Shown here: positions 45,319-53,571 of the stretch, piece after piece
Layout: the number at the start of each line of letters is the position of its first letter
Position numbering within the stretch: the stretch's first letter is position 1
Assembly: GCA_026393475.1 (NCBI GenBank)
Contig: JAPLAA010000036.1
Span: 1 to 64,000 of the forward strand
Origin: Actinomycetota bacterium
Lineage (GTDB): Bacteria; Actinomycetota; Acidimicrobiia; Acidimicrobiales; Ilumatobacteraceae
Length of the DNA: 64,000 nt
Direction of reading: 5' to 3'
Program-made: the position numbers and the translations under genes
Notes under the pieces: generated by a model
Database searches by the model: none
What the model was told of the DNA's origin: nothing
Seen by the model: only the letters and a program-made list of their open reading frames with translations

Positions 45319-46689
45319 TCAGCAGACGATGTCTCGCGGCGGGACGATGCCCACCGGGTTCTCCTCGGGCACCACTGTCTCGAGCACGGTTGCCGAAGCC
45401 GTCGCCGGGTCGACCGAGGTCGCCGTATCGGTGCCGTCGCTCGGAGCCCACACGGTGTCGCCGCGGAACAGCGCGAGCACCGCCTGCATGTTGTCGCCGT
45501 CGAGGCGGGGGAGCAGGACCGAGGTGCCGCCGACGTTCGCGCCGTCGGCCTCGATCTGGAAGGTCGACACGTCCTGCGGTGACAGCGAGGCCAGCACGCG
45601 GAGATACTCGAGCATCTTGCTGATGGTGAGGTTCTGGTCGACGACCACGTCGTCCTGGATCGCGGAGATCAGGGTTCGGGCGACGGCCGGGTCGGTGACG
45701 CCGCGGTCGAGTGCTGCCGACAGGACACGGCGGAGGAAGTCCTGCTGCCGGGAGATGCGGCCGAGGTCGGACACGCCGTCGGTCTTCCACTTCCCGTCGA
45801 CCATGTACTGGTACTTGCGGGAGCGGACGTAGGCGAGGGCGTGGTCGCCGTCGAAGGTGAAGCAGCCGGCCTGGGGGACGTTGAGGCCGGTGTTGACGTC
45901 GCGGGCGGGGAACTCGAAGGGGACGGCGACGCCGCCGAGGCCGTCGACGATGGTCGTGAAGGCGCAGAAGTCGATCTGGATGAAGTGGTCGACCTCGATG
46001 CCGAAGTTGTTGTAGATGGTGCCGAGGAGGCGGGTGGGGTCGTCGCGGACGTAGGCGGAGTTGATCCGGTTCTTGCTGATGCGTCCGGCGATGGTGACCC
46101 ACAGGTCGCGGGGGAACGACAGCACCGCAGCCCGCTCGGTCGACGGGTCGAGGCGGATGATCATGATCGTGTCGCTCCGCTCCCCGAGATCGGTGCGGTC
46201 GCCGAAACCTCCCGCGAACGGCGAGCTGGGGTCGATGCAGGCGTTGTTGTCGGCGCCGGTGACCAGGATGTTGACCGCATCGGCAGACATGAGGTCTGTC
46301 GTCGAGGCGGTCACGGTGTCGGCGGAGGTGGTCGCCGGCGATGCCGACGTCGAGGGCTCGGGTTCCGAGGCGATCGTGGGTGGCGTGGAGGGCGACGACA
46401 CCGACGCTCGATCGGGCGATCGAACGGTCCACACGAGGACCGCGACGAGCGATGCGGCGGCGAGACCGATCGCACCGGCGCGTGCCCACGTGCGGCGCGG
46501 CGCCGTCGCGAGGCCACGGCCGTCGGCTGTCTCGCCGATCACCTCGTCGAACGTCAAGGTCGGCTCGAGGCCGGCCGTCGCCGACTGCAGGCGTGCACGC
46601 ACGTCGGTCGCGAACTGGTCCTCCCCGCGGGGGGGTCGAGGCGGTTCCGCAGCGCCGTCGCGTGCGGGGTCGACGGGATGGTCGTTCAT
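45319..46689 (-). CDS. LytR-CpsA-Psr (LCP) family protein
   Basis: 456 residues; ATG 46689 with AGGAGGAG six bases upstream, overlapping the sigma factor stop. A cytosolic N-terminus of about 75 residues, one membrane segment (IGLAAASLVAVLVWTV), a Ser/Thr/Pro linker, then the LCP domain: VNILVTGADN, RSDTIMIIRLD, AAVLSFPRDLWV, RINSAYV, ALAYVRSRK, DLGRISRQQDFL. LCP enzymes attach glycopolymers to peptidoglycan. The long cytosolic part is unusual and may let it control the co-encoded ECF factor. Confidence 0.93.
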   Translation of the reverse strand: MNDHPVDPARDGAAEPPRPPRGEDQFATDVRARLQSATAGLEPTLTFDEVIGETADGRGLATAPRRTWARAGAIGLAAASLVAVLVWTVRSPDRASVSSPSTPPTIASEPEPSTSASPATTSADTVTASTTDLMSADAVNILVTGADNNACIDPSSPFAGGFGDRTDLGERSDTIMIIRLDPSTERAAVLSFPRDLWVTIAGRISKNRINSAYVRDDPTRLLGTIYNNFGIEVDHFIQIDFCAFTTIVDGLGGVAVPFEFPARDVNTGLNVPQAGCFTFDGDHALAYVRSRKYQYMVDGKWKTDGVSDLGRISRQQDFLRRVLSAALDRGVTDPAVARTLISAIQDDVVVDQNLTISKMLEYLRVLASLSPQDVSTFQIEADGANVGGTSVLLPRLDGDNMQAVLALFRGDTVWAPSDGTDTATSVDPATASATVLETVVPEENPVGIVPPRDIVC

Positions 46690-47201
46690 CGGGACTCCTC
46701 CTGCTGATCGAGCAGCGTGCGCAGTTGGGCGAGACCTCGACTGGCGTGGGACTTCACCGAACCCGGCGCCATCCCGAGGGTGCTGGCGACGTCGGCCTCG
46801 GACAGGTCGTCGTGATACCGGAGCACCACGACCGCCCGCTGGCGAGCGGGCAACTGCCGCAGTGCGGCGAGCAGCGGCTCGGCCAGCGCGACGCGGTCGG
46901 TGTCGACGACGGTCGCTGGAGCGCCCCAACGTGCGATCGCTCGGGCCTCGTGTTCGCGACGACGATGTCGCGACCGGGTCTCGTTCACCACCGCACGCCG
47001 CAGGTACGGCAGCACGTCGGTCACCCCGCCCGCTCGCCACCGGGGCAGCACGCGGGCGAACACCTCGGCGGTCACCTCTTCGGCCACGTGCACATTCCCG
47101 GTCATCAGTACGGCGAGTCGGAACACCCGGGTGCGGTGCTCGGTGAACACCTGGCGGAAGCCGTCGTCGGCGGTGTCAGGGGCGTCCGGCACGTGTCGCA
47201 T
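46686..47201 (-). CDS. ECF sigma factor, SigE family
   Basis: 171 residues. Region 2 has HRTRVFRLAVLMTGNVHVAEEVTAEV (conserved core VAEEVTAEVFARVLPRW), and region 4 has ARQRAVVVLRYHDDLSEADVA, then GSVKSHASRGLAQL. It belongs with the SigE/SigM-like actinobacterial ECFs that respond to envelope stress. Its stop overlaps the LCP gene start; no classical anti-sigma gene is present. Confidence 0.92.
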   Translation of the reverse strand: MRHVPDAPDTADDGFRQVFTEHRTRVFRLAVLMTGNVHVAEEVTAEVFARVLPRWRAGGVTDVLPYLRRAVVNETRSRHRRREHEARAIARWGAPATVVDTDRVALAEPLLAALRQLPARQRAVVVLRYHDDLSEADVASTLGMAPGSVKSHASRGLAQLRTLLDQQEESR

Positions 47202-47242
47202 CTCACCCCATCAGACTCACGAGCCGTCGGAAAGGTTGAGTC

Positions 47243-47283
47243 CGATGAGTGATGAGTGCGGCAGAGCCACTCATCGCTCATCG
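47243..47283. repeat. GATGAG palindromic element, copy 3
   Basis: 16-bp stem with one G-T wobble (47243-47258 with 47268-47283), followed by an extra CTCATCG. It lies 24 bases beyond the MBL gene stop. Same arm motif as the two copies behind dnaE2. Confidence 0.85.
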
Positions 47284-47307
47284 CTCATCGCGACTCCACG
47301 CGAGGGG

Positions 47308-48429
47308 TCAGTTGAAGCTGTAGCGGAGCTGTTCGCCGGACTCGTCCACCTGGGCCTCGCCGAGGATGCGGAGGTGTTCGAGGTGCGCGTAGGTCTCGCT
47401 CTCGGCCATCGAGCCCCACGAGCGTTCCTGGAACAGGATCTGCATGTACTCGTGCACGGTGCCACGACCGAGGTCGCCGCTGGCCGTGCGGAGCTTCTCG
47501 AGGCGCTCGTGGTGGTGGCGCTTGATGTCCTCGGCGCGGCCCGACAGGTCACCGAACTCGAGGCCGTGCGCCGGCAGCACGGTGCGCACGCCGTCGAAGG
47601 TCTTCATCAGGTCGAGGCTGTCGAAGAAGTCCTTCAACGGGTCGACCGTGGTGCCGAGGCCCGAGATGTGCGGCGTGATGGTGGGCAGCACGTGGTCGCC
47701 GCTGATCATCACGCCGGCGGCCGGGTCGTACAGGCACAGGTGATCGATCGTGTGCCCTGGCGTGTGCACCGCCACCCACTCGCGGCCGCCGAGCTCGAGC
47801 ACCTGCGCGTCCTCCACCCGGCGGGTGGGCGTGGGGGTGGCGACGAAGCGACCGGCCGCCTTGCGCATCGCCCAGTAGCGCAGCCGGCGGGCACGAGGCA
47901 TCGAGTACGGGTCGCCACCCCACGGCGTCTGCTTGGCGAACGGCCCGCGGCGCAGGTCCTGGCCCTGCAGCGATTCGATCTGTGCCTTCACCGGCCGGTC
48001 GATCACCTCGAGGTCGTCGGCGCTCTCCTGGTCCTCCGCGTCCGGATCGAGGAAGGTGCGGAAGCTGCGGTGCGTGATGACGTCGGCGCCGAAGCGCTTG
48101 CGGAACTGTCCGGCCTGCCCGAAGTGATCGGGATGCGAGTGGGTGACGACCACCGAATGCACCCGCTCGATCGGTAGTCCGCCCGAGGCCATGATCCGCT
48201 GCAGTTCGCGCCAGGTCTTCGGTCCGGGGAGACCTGGGTCGACGAGGGTGATGCCCCGCGCATCTTCCATCGCGTAGCAGTTCACGTGGCCGAGGCCCGG
48301 CAGCGCGATCGGCAGCTGGAGGCGGAGGATGCCCGGTGCCACTTCCTCCACGCCCTCACGCGGCGGCTGGCGCTCCTCGCGGATCGGCTTCGGCGCGGCG
48401 TGGGTGTGGTCGGTCACGCCACTCGTCAT
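47308..48429 (-). CDS. MBL-fold metallo-hydrolase
   Basis: 373 residues. The first metal motif THSHPDHFGQ (HxHxDH) is followed by HTPGHTIDHL, SGDHVLPTITPH and a late PAHG, all typical of the beta-lactamase fold with a di-zinc site. The C-terminal 70 residues (KRHHHERLEKL, then a wHTH-like helix set) match the LACTB2-type C-terminal domain. The substrate is probably a thioester or phosphodiester; this cannot be decided here. It reads away from phosphatidylcholine synthase after a 72-base gap and may be co-transcribed with it. Confidence 0.9.
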   Translation of the reverse strand: MTSGVTDHTHAAPKPIREERQPPREGVEEVAPGILRLQLPIALPGLGHVNCYAMEDARGITLVDPGLPGPKTWRELQRIMASGGLPIERVHSVVVTHSHPDHFGQAGQFRKRFGADVITHRSFRTFLDPDAEDQESADDLEVIDRPVKAQIESLQGQDLRRGPFAKQTPWGGDPYSMPRARRLRYWAMRKAAGRFVATPTPTRRVEDAQVLELGGREWVAVHTPGHTIDHLCLYDPAAGVMISGDHVLPTITPHISGLGTTVDPLKDFFDSLDLMKTFDGVRTVLPAHGLEFGDLSGRAEDIKRHHHERLEKLRTASGDLGRGTVHEYMQILFQERSWGSMAESETYAHLEHLRILGEAQVDESGEQLRYSFN

Positions 48430-48501
48430 AGCGGAGGTCGGGTCGAATGCCGAAGTCGCACCGACCGCGCGTTCCGCTGACAGGTGCCTCAGTGGACCGC
48501 C

Positions 48502-49245
48502 TCAGGTGAGCTGGAGGCGACGCTGGCTCCGGATGCGCATCACGGTGGAGACAGCGATCCAGGCCGGACCGGCGAGCAGCGCCACATCGCCGATGCGGTG
48601 GCGGTACGGCCATTCGAGCGTCAACGCGAACATCGTCGTCATCCAGATCCCGAGGAAGGCGACGTTGGCCCGGCGCCACTGCTCGGCCTGCACCGGGTGG
48701 GCGAACTCGACGTCGGTCATCGACAGCACCGACAATGCGAGCACCACCACGACCGACACGGCGTGCGGCGCCTCGAGCAGCCACAGGGTGGGGACGACGA
48801 GGTTCCACACACCGGGGAAGCCGCGGAACCAGTGGTCGTCGGTCATCATGTCGGTCCGGCTGAACCACAGGGCCGACGTGGTGAGCATCAGCGCGATCGA
48901 CACCTCGCCGAACGCGTTGTGGGGCACGAGTTGGAACTGCCAGGCGAACACAGCCGGCACCAACACGCAGGTGACGTAGTCGATGACGAGATCGAGGATG
49001 TAGCCGTCGTACTTCGGGATCACGTTGCGGATGTCGTAGTGGCGGGCGAGCGGACCGTCGATGCCGTCGATCACCTGGGCGAGCAGGAGCAGCAGGACGG
49101 CGGCACGCGGTGACCCGTCGAGCACGGCGATGATCGAGAGCATGCCGGCGAGGATCCCGCTGACGGTGAGCCCGTGGATGGCTCGGCATGCCGAGACGTC
49201 CGAGACGCTCAGGCGGGCGAGCCGTGGGTGGCGCTCGGAGCGCAT
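48502..49245 (-). CDS. pcs: Phosphatidylcholine synthase (CDP-diacylglycerol-choline O-phosphatidyltransferase)
   Basis: 247 residues from ATG 49245. About seven to eight membrane helices. The CDP-alcohol motif takes the Pcs form: VIDGIDGPLARHYDIRN, then YDGYILDLVIDYVTCVLVPA, with the catalytic Asp set, and further Pcs-like blocks MMTDDHWFRGFPGVWNLVV and EFAHPV. Pcs condenses choline directly with CDP-diacylglycerol to make phosphatidylcholine at the membrane. This route is known from alpha-proteobacteria and is less usual in actinobacteria. A TAGCCT hexamer lies upstream of the start. Confidence 0.85.
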   Translation of the reverse strand: MRSERHPRLARLSVSDVSACRAIHGLTVSGILAGMLSIIAVLDGSPRAAVLLLLLAQVIDGIDGPLARHYDIRNVIPKYDGYILDLVIDYVTCVLVPAVFAWQFQLVPHNAFGEVSIALMLTTSALWFSRTDMMTDDHWFRGFPGVWNLVVPTLWLLEAPHAVSVVVVLALSVLSMTDVEFAHPVQAEQWRRANVAFLGIWMTTMFALTLEWPYRHRIGDVALLAGPAWIAVSTVMRIRSQRRLQLT

Positions 49246-49324
49246 GGTGGGCACGTCCGGGCAGGCTATCCCCGGTGGCGGGGTGTACTGCGTGACGCTC
49301 GCGGCCACCGTAGGGTGACCAGCC

Positions 49325-49756
49325 GTGACCGCAGGCCGCCGCGACCGACTCGAACTGGCCTGGTTCTTCGCGGTCATGACGTGGAGCGTGATCCGCATCA
49401 TCGCCGTGAGCACGTGGCTGCAGGACTACGGGGTCGATCCCTTCCACTACGCCATGGTCGATCTGGGGTCGTCGGCCCCCTACTCGCTGGCGAGCGCTCG
49501 GCTGCTCGGGTCGCTCGTCGATGGGCGCATGCGTCGAGCCGCAGCGTGGGGCGTGTTGACCGTCGTGACATTCGTGGCACCGGACGTCTACATCTTCACG
49601 GCGGGCAGGGCGCTGCCGTGGGCGAGCTATGTCGTGGTCGGCACGATCGCCACGATCGGTGCCGTGCTGGCGATCCGCTCCGGGCGGGCCAGCGTCCGCG
49701 AACGCCGGCTGGCGTTGGAGGCGGTGCCGGTGGAGTCCTCGCTCACCCCCGGCTGA
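49325..49756 (+). CDS. Conserved integral membrane protein, four segments, unknown function
   Basis: 143 residues from GTG 49325, eight bases after TAGGGT (49311-49316). Hydrophobic segments at about 10-30, 45-65, 72-92 and 97-117; the middle reads VDLGSSAPYSLASARLLGSLVD and VVTFVAPDVYIFTAGR, split by a basic turn. The pattern recurs in actinobacterial hypothetical proteins, but I know no function. It is divergent from phosphatidylcholine synthase and shares an 79-bp promoter region. Confidence 0.75.
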   Translation: MTAGRRDRLELAWFFAVMTWSVIRIIAVSTWLQDYGVDPFHYAMVDLGSSAPYSLASARLLGSLVDGRMRRAAAWGVLTVVTFVAPDVYIFTAGRALPWASYVVVGTIATIGAVLAIRSGRASVRERRLALEAVPVESSLTPG

Positions 49757-49783
49757 GCGAACCGCTCGCGGTGACGGCCGGGC

Positions 49784-50290
49784 CTACTCGCCGGTGGCGC
49801 CGTCGATCGACTGTCGGATCAGGTCGGCGTGGCCGTTGTGTCGCGCGTACTCCTGCATCAGCTTGATCAGGTTCCACCGCAGCGACTTCCGATTGCCGGC
49901 GCCCGGGGTGTCCATCGCCGTGACGGCGGCGATCGCCCGGTCGGCCGCTGCCCGTTCGGTGTGCCACGCGGCCGTCGACGGTTCGACGTGCCCAGGGGTG
50001 AGCCCGTCGAAGTCGCCTTCGGGGCCGCCCTCGACGTACGGGCCGTAGACGAACTCGAGCTCGCCGGTCGGCGAGCCGCCGAGCGCATAGTTCGCGTACA
50101 CCCGCTCCATCTCGGTGAGGTGACGCATCAGCCCGAGCAACGACATGATGGTGCCGGCCGGGCCGGCGGTGACGAGTTGGACATCGTCGAGGCGGGCGCA
50201 CTTCGCGGCGAACGCGTCGCGGTGGTAGCTCAGCCACCCGAGCAGGAGTTCTCGCTCGTCGGCATCGTGCGGTTCCGGCGTCCGATCCAT
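49784..50290 (-). CDS. DinB-family protein (DUF664)
   Basis: 168 residues with the DinB four-helix pattern: LLLGWLSYHRDAFAAKCARL, LGLMRHLTEMERVYANYAL (His and Glu of the metal triad) and LIKLMQEYARHNGHADLIRQ (second and third His). The family includes mycothiol- or bacillithiol-dependent enzymes and metal-binding proteins of unknown role. It stands alone. Confidence 0.88.
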   Translation of the reverse strand: MDRTPEPHDADERELLLGWLSYHRDAFAAKCARLDDVQLVTAGPAGTIMSLLGLMRHLTEMERVYANYALGGSPTGELEFVYGPYVEGGPEGDFDGLTPGHVEPSTAAWHTERAAADRAIAAVTAMDTPGAGNRKSLRWNLIKLMQEYARHNGHADLIRQSIDGATGE

Positions 50291-50310
50291 CGGCTCATGC
50301 TACGGAACGG

Positions 50311-50889
50311 TCATCCGAGGGCTCGCAGCACGGCGTCACCGCGGGGCGACAGCCGGTAGCCGACCTCGAGGCTCTCCGTGAGGCCGAGCTCCTTGAGTTT
50401 GCGGACGTCGGCCTTGAACGCCATCCGCTCCCGGCCGGCCTGACGCGCCAGGGCGGTCGAGACGATGCCGGGGTAGCGCTCGATGAGGCGGAGCGTCTGG
50501 CGGGTCCAGGGCTTCCCCGATCGCCGGTCCATCCGGTCGAGCCGGGCCTTCAGGTCGTCGATCGTGGCCGCGTCGAGCCCGTCGTCCGCACGACGCTCGG
50601 CCCGGTCGTCGGCACCCAGGTACCGGAGCTCCACGCGCCACACCAGACGATCGGGGTCGGTCACCTTCATCCGAGCGAGGACGGCGACCGCGTCCGCCGC
50701 GCCTGCCCGGTCCGCGTCTGCGTCGGTGATGTCGCCGGCGCGAACCTGGGCGACGTCGACCGCCTCGAGCAACATGCCGGCCACTCGGTAGTGCCCGCCC
50801 GTGCGCGCCTGTGGTTTGGTCCAGGTGCGGAACGTCAGCGTGATCGACCCGTCGGCCAGTCCTGGCCACGCATCGGCGGTGAACAGCAT
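50311..50889 (-). CDS. ASCH-type domain plus winged-helix protein
   Basis: 192 residues from ATG 50889. The N-terminal part has ITLTFRTWTKPQARTGGHYRV, the shape of an ASCH/PUA-like RNA-binding domain, with MKVTDPDRLVWRVELRYLG closing the barrel. The C-terminal part from about residue 125 (PWTRQTLRLIERYPGIVSTAL, then AFKADVRKLKELGLTESL) is a winged helix. A role in RNA or DNA binding is likely. The target is unknown. Confidence 0.7.
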   Translation of the reverse strand: MLFTADAWPGLADGSITLTFRTWTKPQARTGGHYRVAGMLLEAVDVAQVRAGDITDADADRAGAADAVAVLARMKVTDPDRLVWRVELRYLGADDRAERRADDGLDAATIDDLKARLDRMDRRSGKPWTRQTLRLIERYPGIVSTALARQAGRERMAFKADVRKLKELGLTESLEVGYRLSPRGDAVLRALG

Positions 50890-50915
50890 CCGCCAAGGAT
50901 GCCAGACCGTACGGG

Positions 50916-51413
50916 TCAGACGCCCGTGTCGATCGGCTGCTCGGGCAGCTCGCCGGCCAACACCGGCGCGAGCAGCGAGTGCAGTGCGCGGGGCACGAAG
51001 GTCTCGTCGGCATCGGCGATCTCGTCGATCGTCCACCAGCGCAGCTCGAACAGGTACTCCGCCGCGAGCTCCTCCCAGCTGAGCGCTGGTGCCGGCTCGA
51101 ACGCCGTGGTGCGGACGAGGTGGATCACCTCGCGCTGGCCGTCCCAGTGACCGCTGAGGAAGGGGATGACGTGGAGTCGGGTCCAGATGTGCGGCCCGAT
51201 CGATGCGTGGTGGAGTCCGACTTCCTCGACGAGCTCGCGCCGGATCGCCTCCTCAGGTGTCTCGCCCGGTTCGATGCCGCCACCGGGCAACGCCCAACGA
51301 GTGCCGGCCGGGAACTCGAACCGGACGAGCAGCACTCGGTCGTCGGTGTCGACGATGAGCGCGCGTGCGGCCGGACGGATGCGCAGCCCGTCGAGCGAGG
51401 CCTCGTCGGTCAC
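50916..51413 (-). CDS. Nudix hydrolase
   Basis: 165 residues from GTG 51413. Nudix box GGGIEPGETPEEAIRRELVEEVG at about 52-74 (given here only as landmark GGGIEPGET ... RELVEEVG). Flanked by the usual strands (RVLLVRFEFPAGTRWALP before, VIHLVRTTAF after). The substrate cannot be assigned. The start codon abuts a 14-bp tandem repeat that separates it from the upstream monooxygenase gene. Confidence 0.88.
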   Translation of the reverse strand: MTDEASLDGLRIRPAARALIVDTDDRVLLVRFEFPAGTRWALPGGGIEPGETPEEAIRRELVEEVGLHHASIGPHIWTRLHVIPFLSGHWDGQREVIHLVRTTAFEPAPALSWEELAAEYLFELRWWTIDEIADADETFVPRALHSLLAPVLAGELPEQPIDTGV

Positions 51414-51454
51414 CGCTGTTCGCCGTCCGCTGCTCGCCGTCCGCTGTTCGCCGT
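51413..51454. repeat. Three 14-bp tandem repeats between two minus-strand genes
   Basis: CCGCTGYTCGCCGT three times. The array starts at the first base of the Nudix GTG (51413) and ends six bases before the stop of the monooxygenase gene. Confidence 0.88.
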
Positions 51455-51460
51455 CGGCCG

Positions 51461-51799
51461 TCAGTCGAAGTCGGTGGTGGCGATGCGGTCGGCGTTGTAC
51501 ACCGTCGCCACGGCGTCGATGCGGTACTTGTGCGTGACCGCGCCGGTGATGCCGTGCTGGCCGAACATCGTGCGCATGTTGAAGTAGTTCTCGTGCAGGA
51601 AGTGGGCGGCCAGCGACGGGGCGTCCTCCCACAGTTCGTACACCGCGATGGCACCGTCGTCGCAGGGGTCGGCGCTGAACACGTAGGCGAGGCAACCCGG
51701 CTCGTCGTCGCGCGTGGCCTGCTGGAGCGGGATGGACGCCTCGATGCAGGCGGCCCGCTTGTCGGCGGGGATCGAGATGACGCCGCTGATGATGATCAT
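51461..51799 (-). CDS. Antibiotic biosynthesis monooxygenase (ABM) domain protein
   Basis: 112 residues, a single dimeric alpha-beta barrel module: MIIISGVISIPADKR, GCLAYVFSADPCDDGAIAVYELW (core AYVFSADP and IAVYELWED), then SLAAHFLHENYFNM. Members range from quinone monooxygenases to heme-degrading proteins; none of these can be assigned. GGGGGAACC upstream is a fair ribosome site. Confidence 0.85.
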   Translation of the reverse strand: MIIISGVISIPADKRAACIEASIPLQQATRDDEPGCLAYVFSADPCDDGAIAVYELWEDAPSLAAHFLHENYFNMRTMFGQHGITGAVTHKYRIDAVATVYNADRIATTDFD

Positions 51800-51905
51800 G
51801 TGAGGTTCCCCCAGGGTGAGCGATCGGTCGCTGTTCGATGCGGTTCGCAGTGTGGCGCAACGGGCCGCGGTCGCCCGGATCGGAGCGCCGACCCGGGTGG
51901 GTGTC

Positions 51906-52211
51906 CTACTCCGACGGGCGTTCGTTCAGCCCGTCGTTGAACATGCGGTAGGTCTCGTAGATCGACTTGCAGTCCTCGCAGACCGGCAACTGCTTGGGGT
52001 CGCGCGAGGGCACCCACACATAGCCGCAGAGGGCTTCGAGCGGCGTGCCGTAGATGCGGGCCTCGAGCACCTTGGCCGCGGCGTTCTCGCCCTTCTTCGT
52101 CTTCACGATGTGCGCCGCCGTCGGTTCGCCGGTCTGCGGCACGTGTTCGGTGTCGAGGTCCGGGTCGGTGCGAGCCGGCAGGGTCTGGATCTCCGTCACG
52201 CCGTCAGTCAA
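51906..52211 (-). CDS. DUF3039 family protein
   Basis: 101 residues. The block GTPLEALCGYVWVPSRDP, then PVCEDCKSIYE, with Cys residues of a probable zinc ribbon, is diagnostic for DUF3039, a family confined to actinobacteria. Function unknown. Imperfect GGTCGG-rich repeats fill the 100 bases between it and the divergent FmdB gene. Confidence 0.9.
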   Translation of the reverse strand: MTDGVTEIQTLPARTDPDLDTEHVPQTGEPTAAHIVKTKKGENAAAKVLEARIYGTPLEALCGYVWVPSRDPKQLPVCEDCKSIYETYRMFNDGLNERPSE

Positions 52212-52315
52212 TCAGGTCGGGCGATCACGTCTGACAACCAGGTCGGACCATCGGGTCGGGCGACCAGGTCGGATCGGGTCGCTCGCCCCCGACGGGGGTC
52301 GGTAGGGTGACGTCG

Positions 52316-52546
52316 ATGCCGCTCTACGAGTACCGCTGCCGCACCTGTGACGAGACCTTCGAGCTGCGCCGTCCGATGAGCGAGTCGAGCGCGCCGGCCG
52401 AGTGCACGTCGGGCCACCTCGATTCCGTCCGACTCCTGTCGGTGTTCTCGAGCGTCGGTGCCGCAAGCGGCGCCGCCTCATCGCCGTCGCCCGCGCCCGC
52501 TGCACGGGGCGGCGTCTGCGGCAGCAGCTGCGGCTGCCACCACTGA
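52316..52546 (+). CDS. FmdB-type zinc ribbon protein
   Basis: 76 residues from ATG 52316, seven bases after TAGGGT. The N-terminus PLYEYRCRTCDETFEL has the FmdB zinc-ribbon CxxC; the second pair is C33 with H37 or the C-terminal cysteines. The C-terminus GGVCGSSCGCHH is Cys/His-rich, as often in this family. A putative regulatory protein; role unknown. Confidence 0.9.
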   Translation: MPLYEYRCRTCDETFELRRPMSESSAPAECTSGHLDSVRLLSVFSSVGAASGAASSPSPAPAARGGVCGSSCGCHH

Positions 52547-52578
52547 TCCCGCACGTCCGGGTGTCCGCGCTCGGCTGA

Positions 52579-53208
52579 TCAGTCGCGGAGGCCGGTCAGT
52601 TCGGCCGTGAGGTTCGCCCTCGCCCGCTGTTCCCGTTCAGCGTGCATCGTCGCCGTGAGGTAGATCGCCTCGCGTGCCAGGAAGCGTCGCAGCACCTGGG
52701 CCCGTCCGGTCCGCCACCCCTCGTCGTCGACGTGGGCGTACTCGGCGCGCACACCGTTGACGTAGTGCTGGTAGTCGCCGGGATCGGCACCCAGGATCGC
52801 CAGGTCGGCGTCGAGCAGCACCGCCCCGGCCACGTCGGCCGGATCGACCTCGTGGCCGGCCGTCAACTCGATCAACCGGGCGACGAGCGCATGTCGGTCA
52901 TCGGTCCAGCCGATCTCGCCGAGGCGCGCCGCCGCGAGGTGGGCGCTCGCCGTCTCGTTGGTGGCAGCCCGCGGGTCGTAGACCGCGTCGTGGAACAGGG
53001 CCGCGAGCCGCACGGCATCGGGGTCGTCCACCTGATGCTCGGCCAGTAGTCGGTCGACGTGTCGACACACCCACATCACGTGGGTGGCCGTGTGGTAGCG
53101 GCGGTGCGGTTCGCGGTGCCGAGCCAGCAACCCCTCGAGGGCGAGATCGTGACCGCGGCCGACGGCACGGTGCCACACACGGCGGAGCTCGACCTCGGGC
53201 GATGTCAC
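52579..53208 (-). CDS. HD-domain phosphohydrolase (COG4339-like)
   Basis: 209 residues from GTG 53208. HD metal ligands: H in RRYHTATHVMWVC, HD in ALFHDAVYDP, and a late D in LLDADLAILG. COG4339 proteins are predicted metal-dependent phosphohydrolases acting on nucleotides. It is divergent from the DUF4031 gene, with 79 bases between starts. The start is by similarity; no ribosome site is seen. Confidence 0.85.
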   Translation of the reverse strand: MTSPEVELRRVWHRAVGRGHDLALEGLLARHREPHRRYHTATHVMWVCRHVDRLLAEHQVDDPDAVRLAALFHDAVYDPRAATNETASAHLAAARLGEIGWTDDRHALVARLIELTAGHEVDPADVAGAVLLDADLAILGADPGDYQHYVNGVRAEYAHVDDEGWRTGRAQVLRRFLAREAIYLTATMHAEREQRARANLTAELTGLRD

Positions 53209-53287
53209 GTCGCCGAGGGTAGGTCGAGCGCGACACACCTCGGTGGACGAGGTGGCACGTGCGCTCGATCCGTGTGAGCCTGGGCAG

Positions 53288-53563
53288 GTGACGGTGCTGA
53301 TCGACGAAGCCAGGTGGTGGTTGCACGGGCGTCCGTGGAGCCATCTGGTGAGCGACGTGAGCTTGGACGAACTGCACGACTTCGCCGAGCGCGTGGGCAT
53401 TCCGCGCCGGGGATTCCACGGCGACCACTACGACGTGCCCGAGGAGTACTACGAGCAGATGGTGGCCGCCGGCGCGGTGCCGACGCCGAGCCGCGAGCTG
53501 CTGCGGCGCCTGCGCGCCGCCGGCCTGCGCCTGAGCCCGGCCCAGCGTCGCGCCGCGCACTGA
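53288..53563 (+). CDS. DUF4031 domain-containing protein
   Basis: 91 residues from GTG 53288. Almost the whole protein is the DUF4031 pattern (VTVLIDEARWWLHGRPWSHL, LDELHDFAERVGIPRRGF, GDHYDVPEEYYEQM). Function unknown; the family is widespread in actinobacteria and proteobacteria. Confidence 0.92.
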   Translation: MTVLIDEARWWLHGRPWSHLVSDVSLDELHDFAERVGIPRRGFHGDHYDVPEEYYEQMVAAGAVPTPSRELLRRLRAAGLRLSPAQRRAAH

Positions 53564-53571
53564 CCGGAGGG

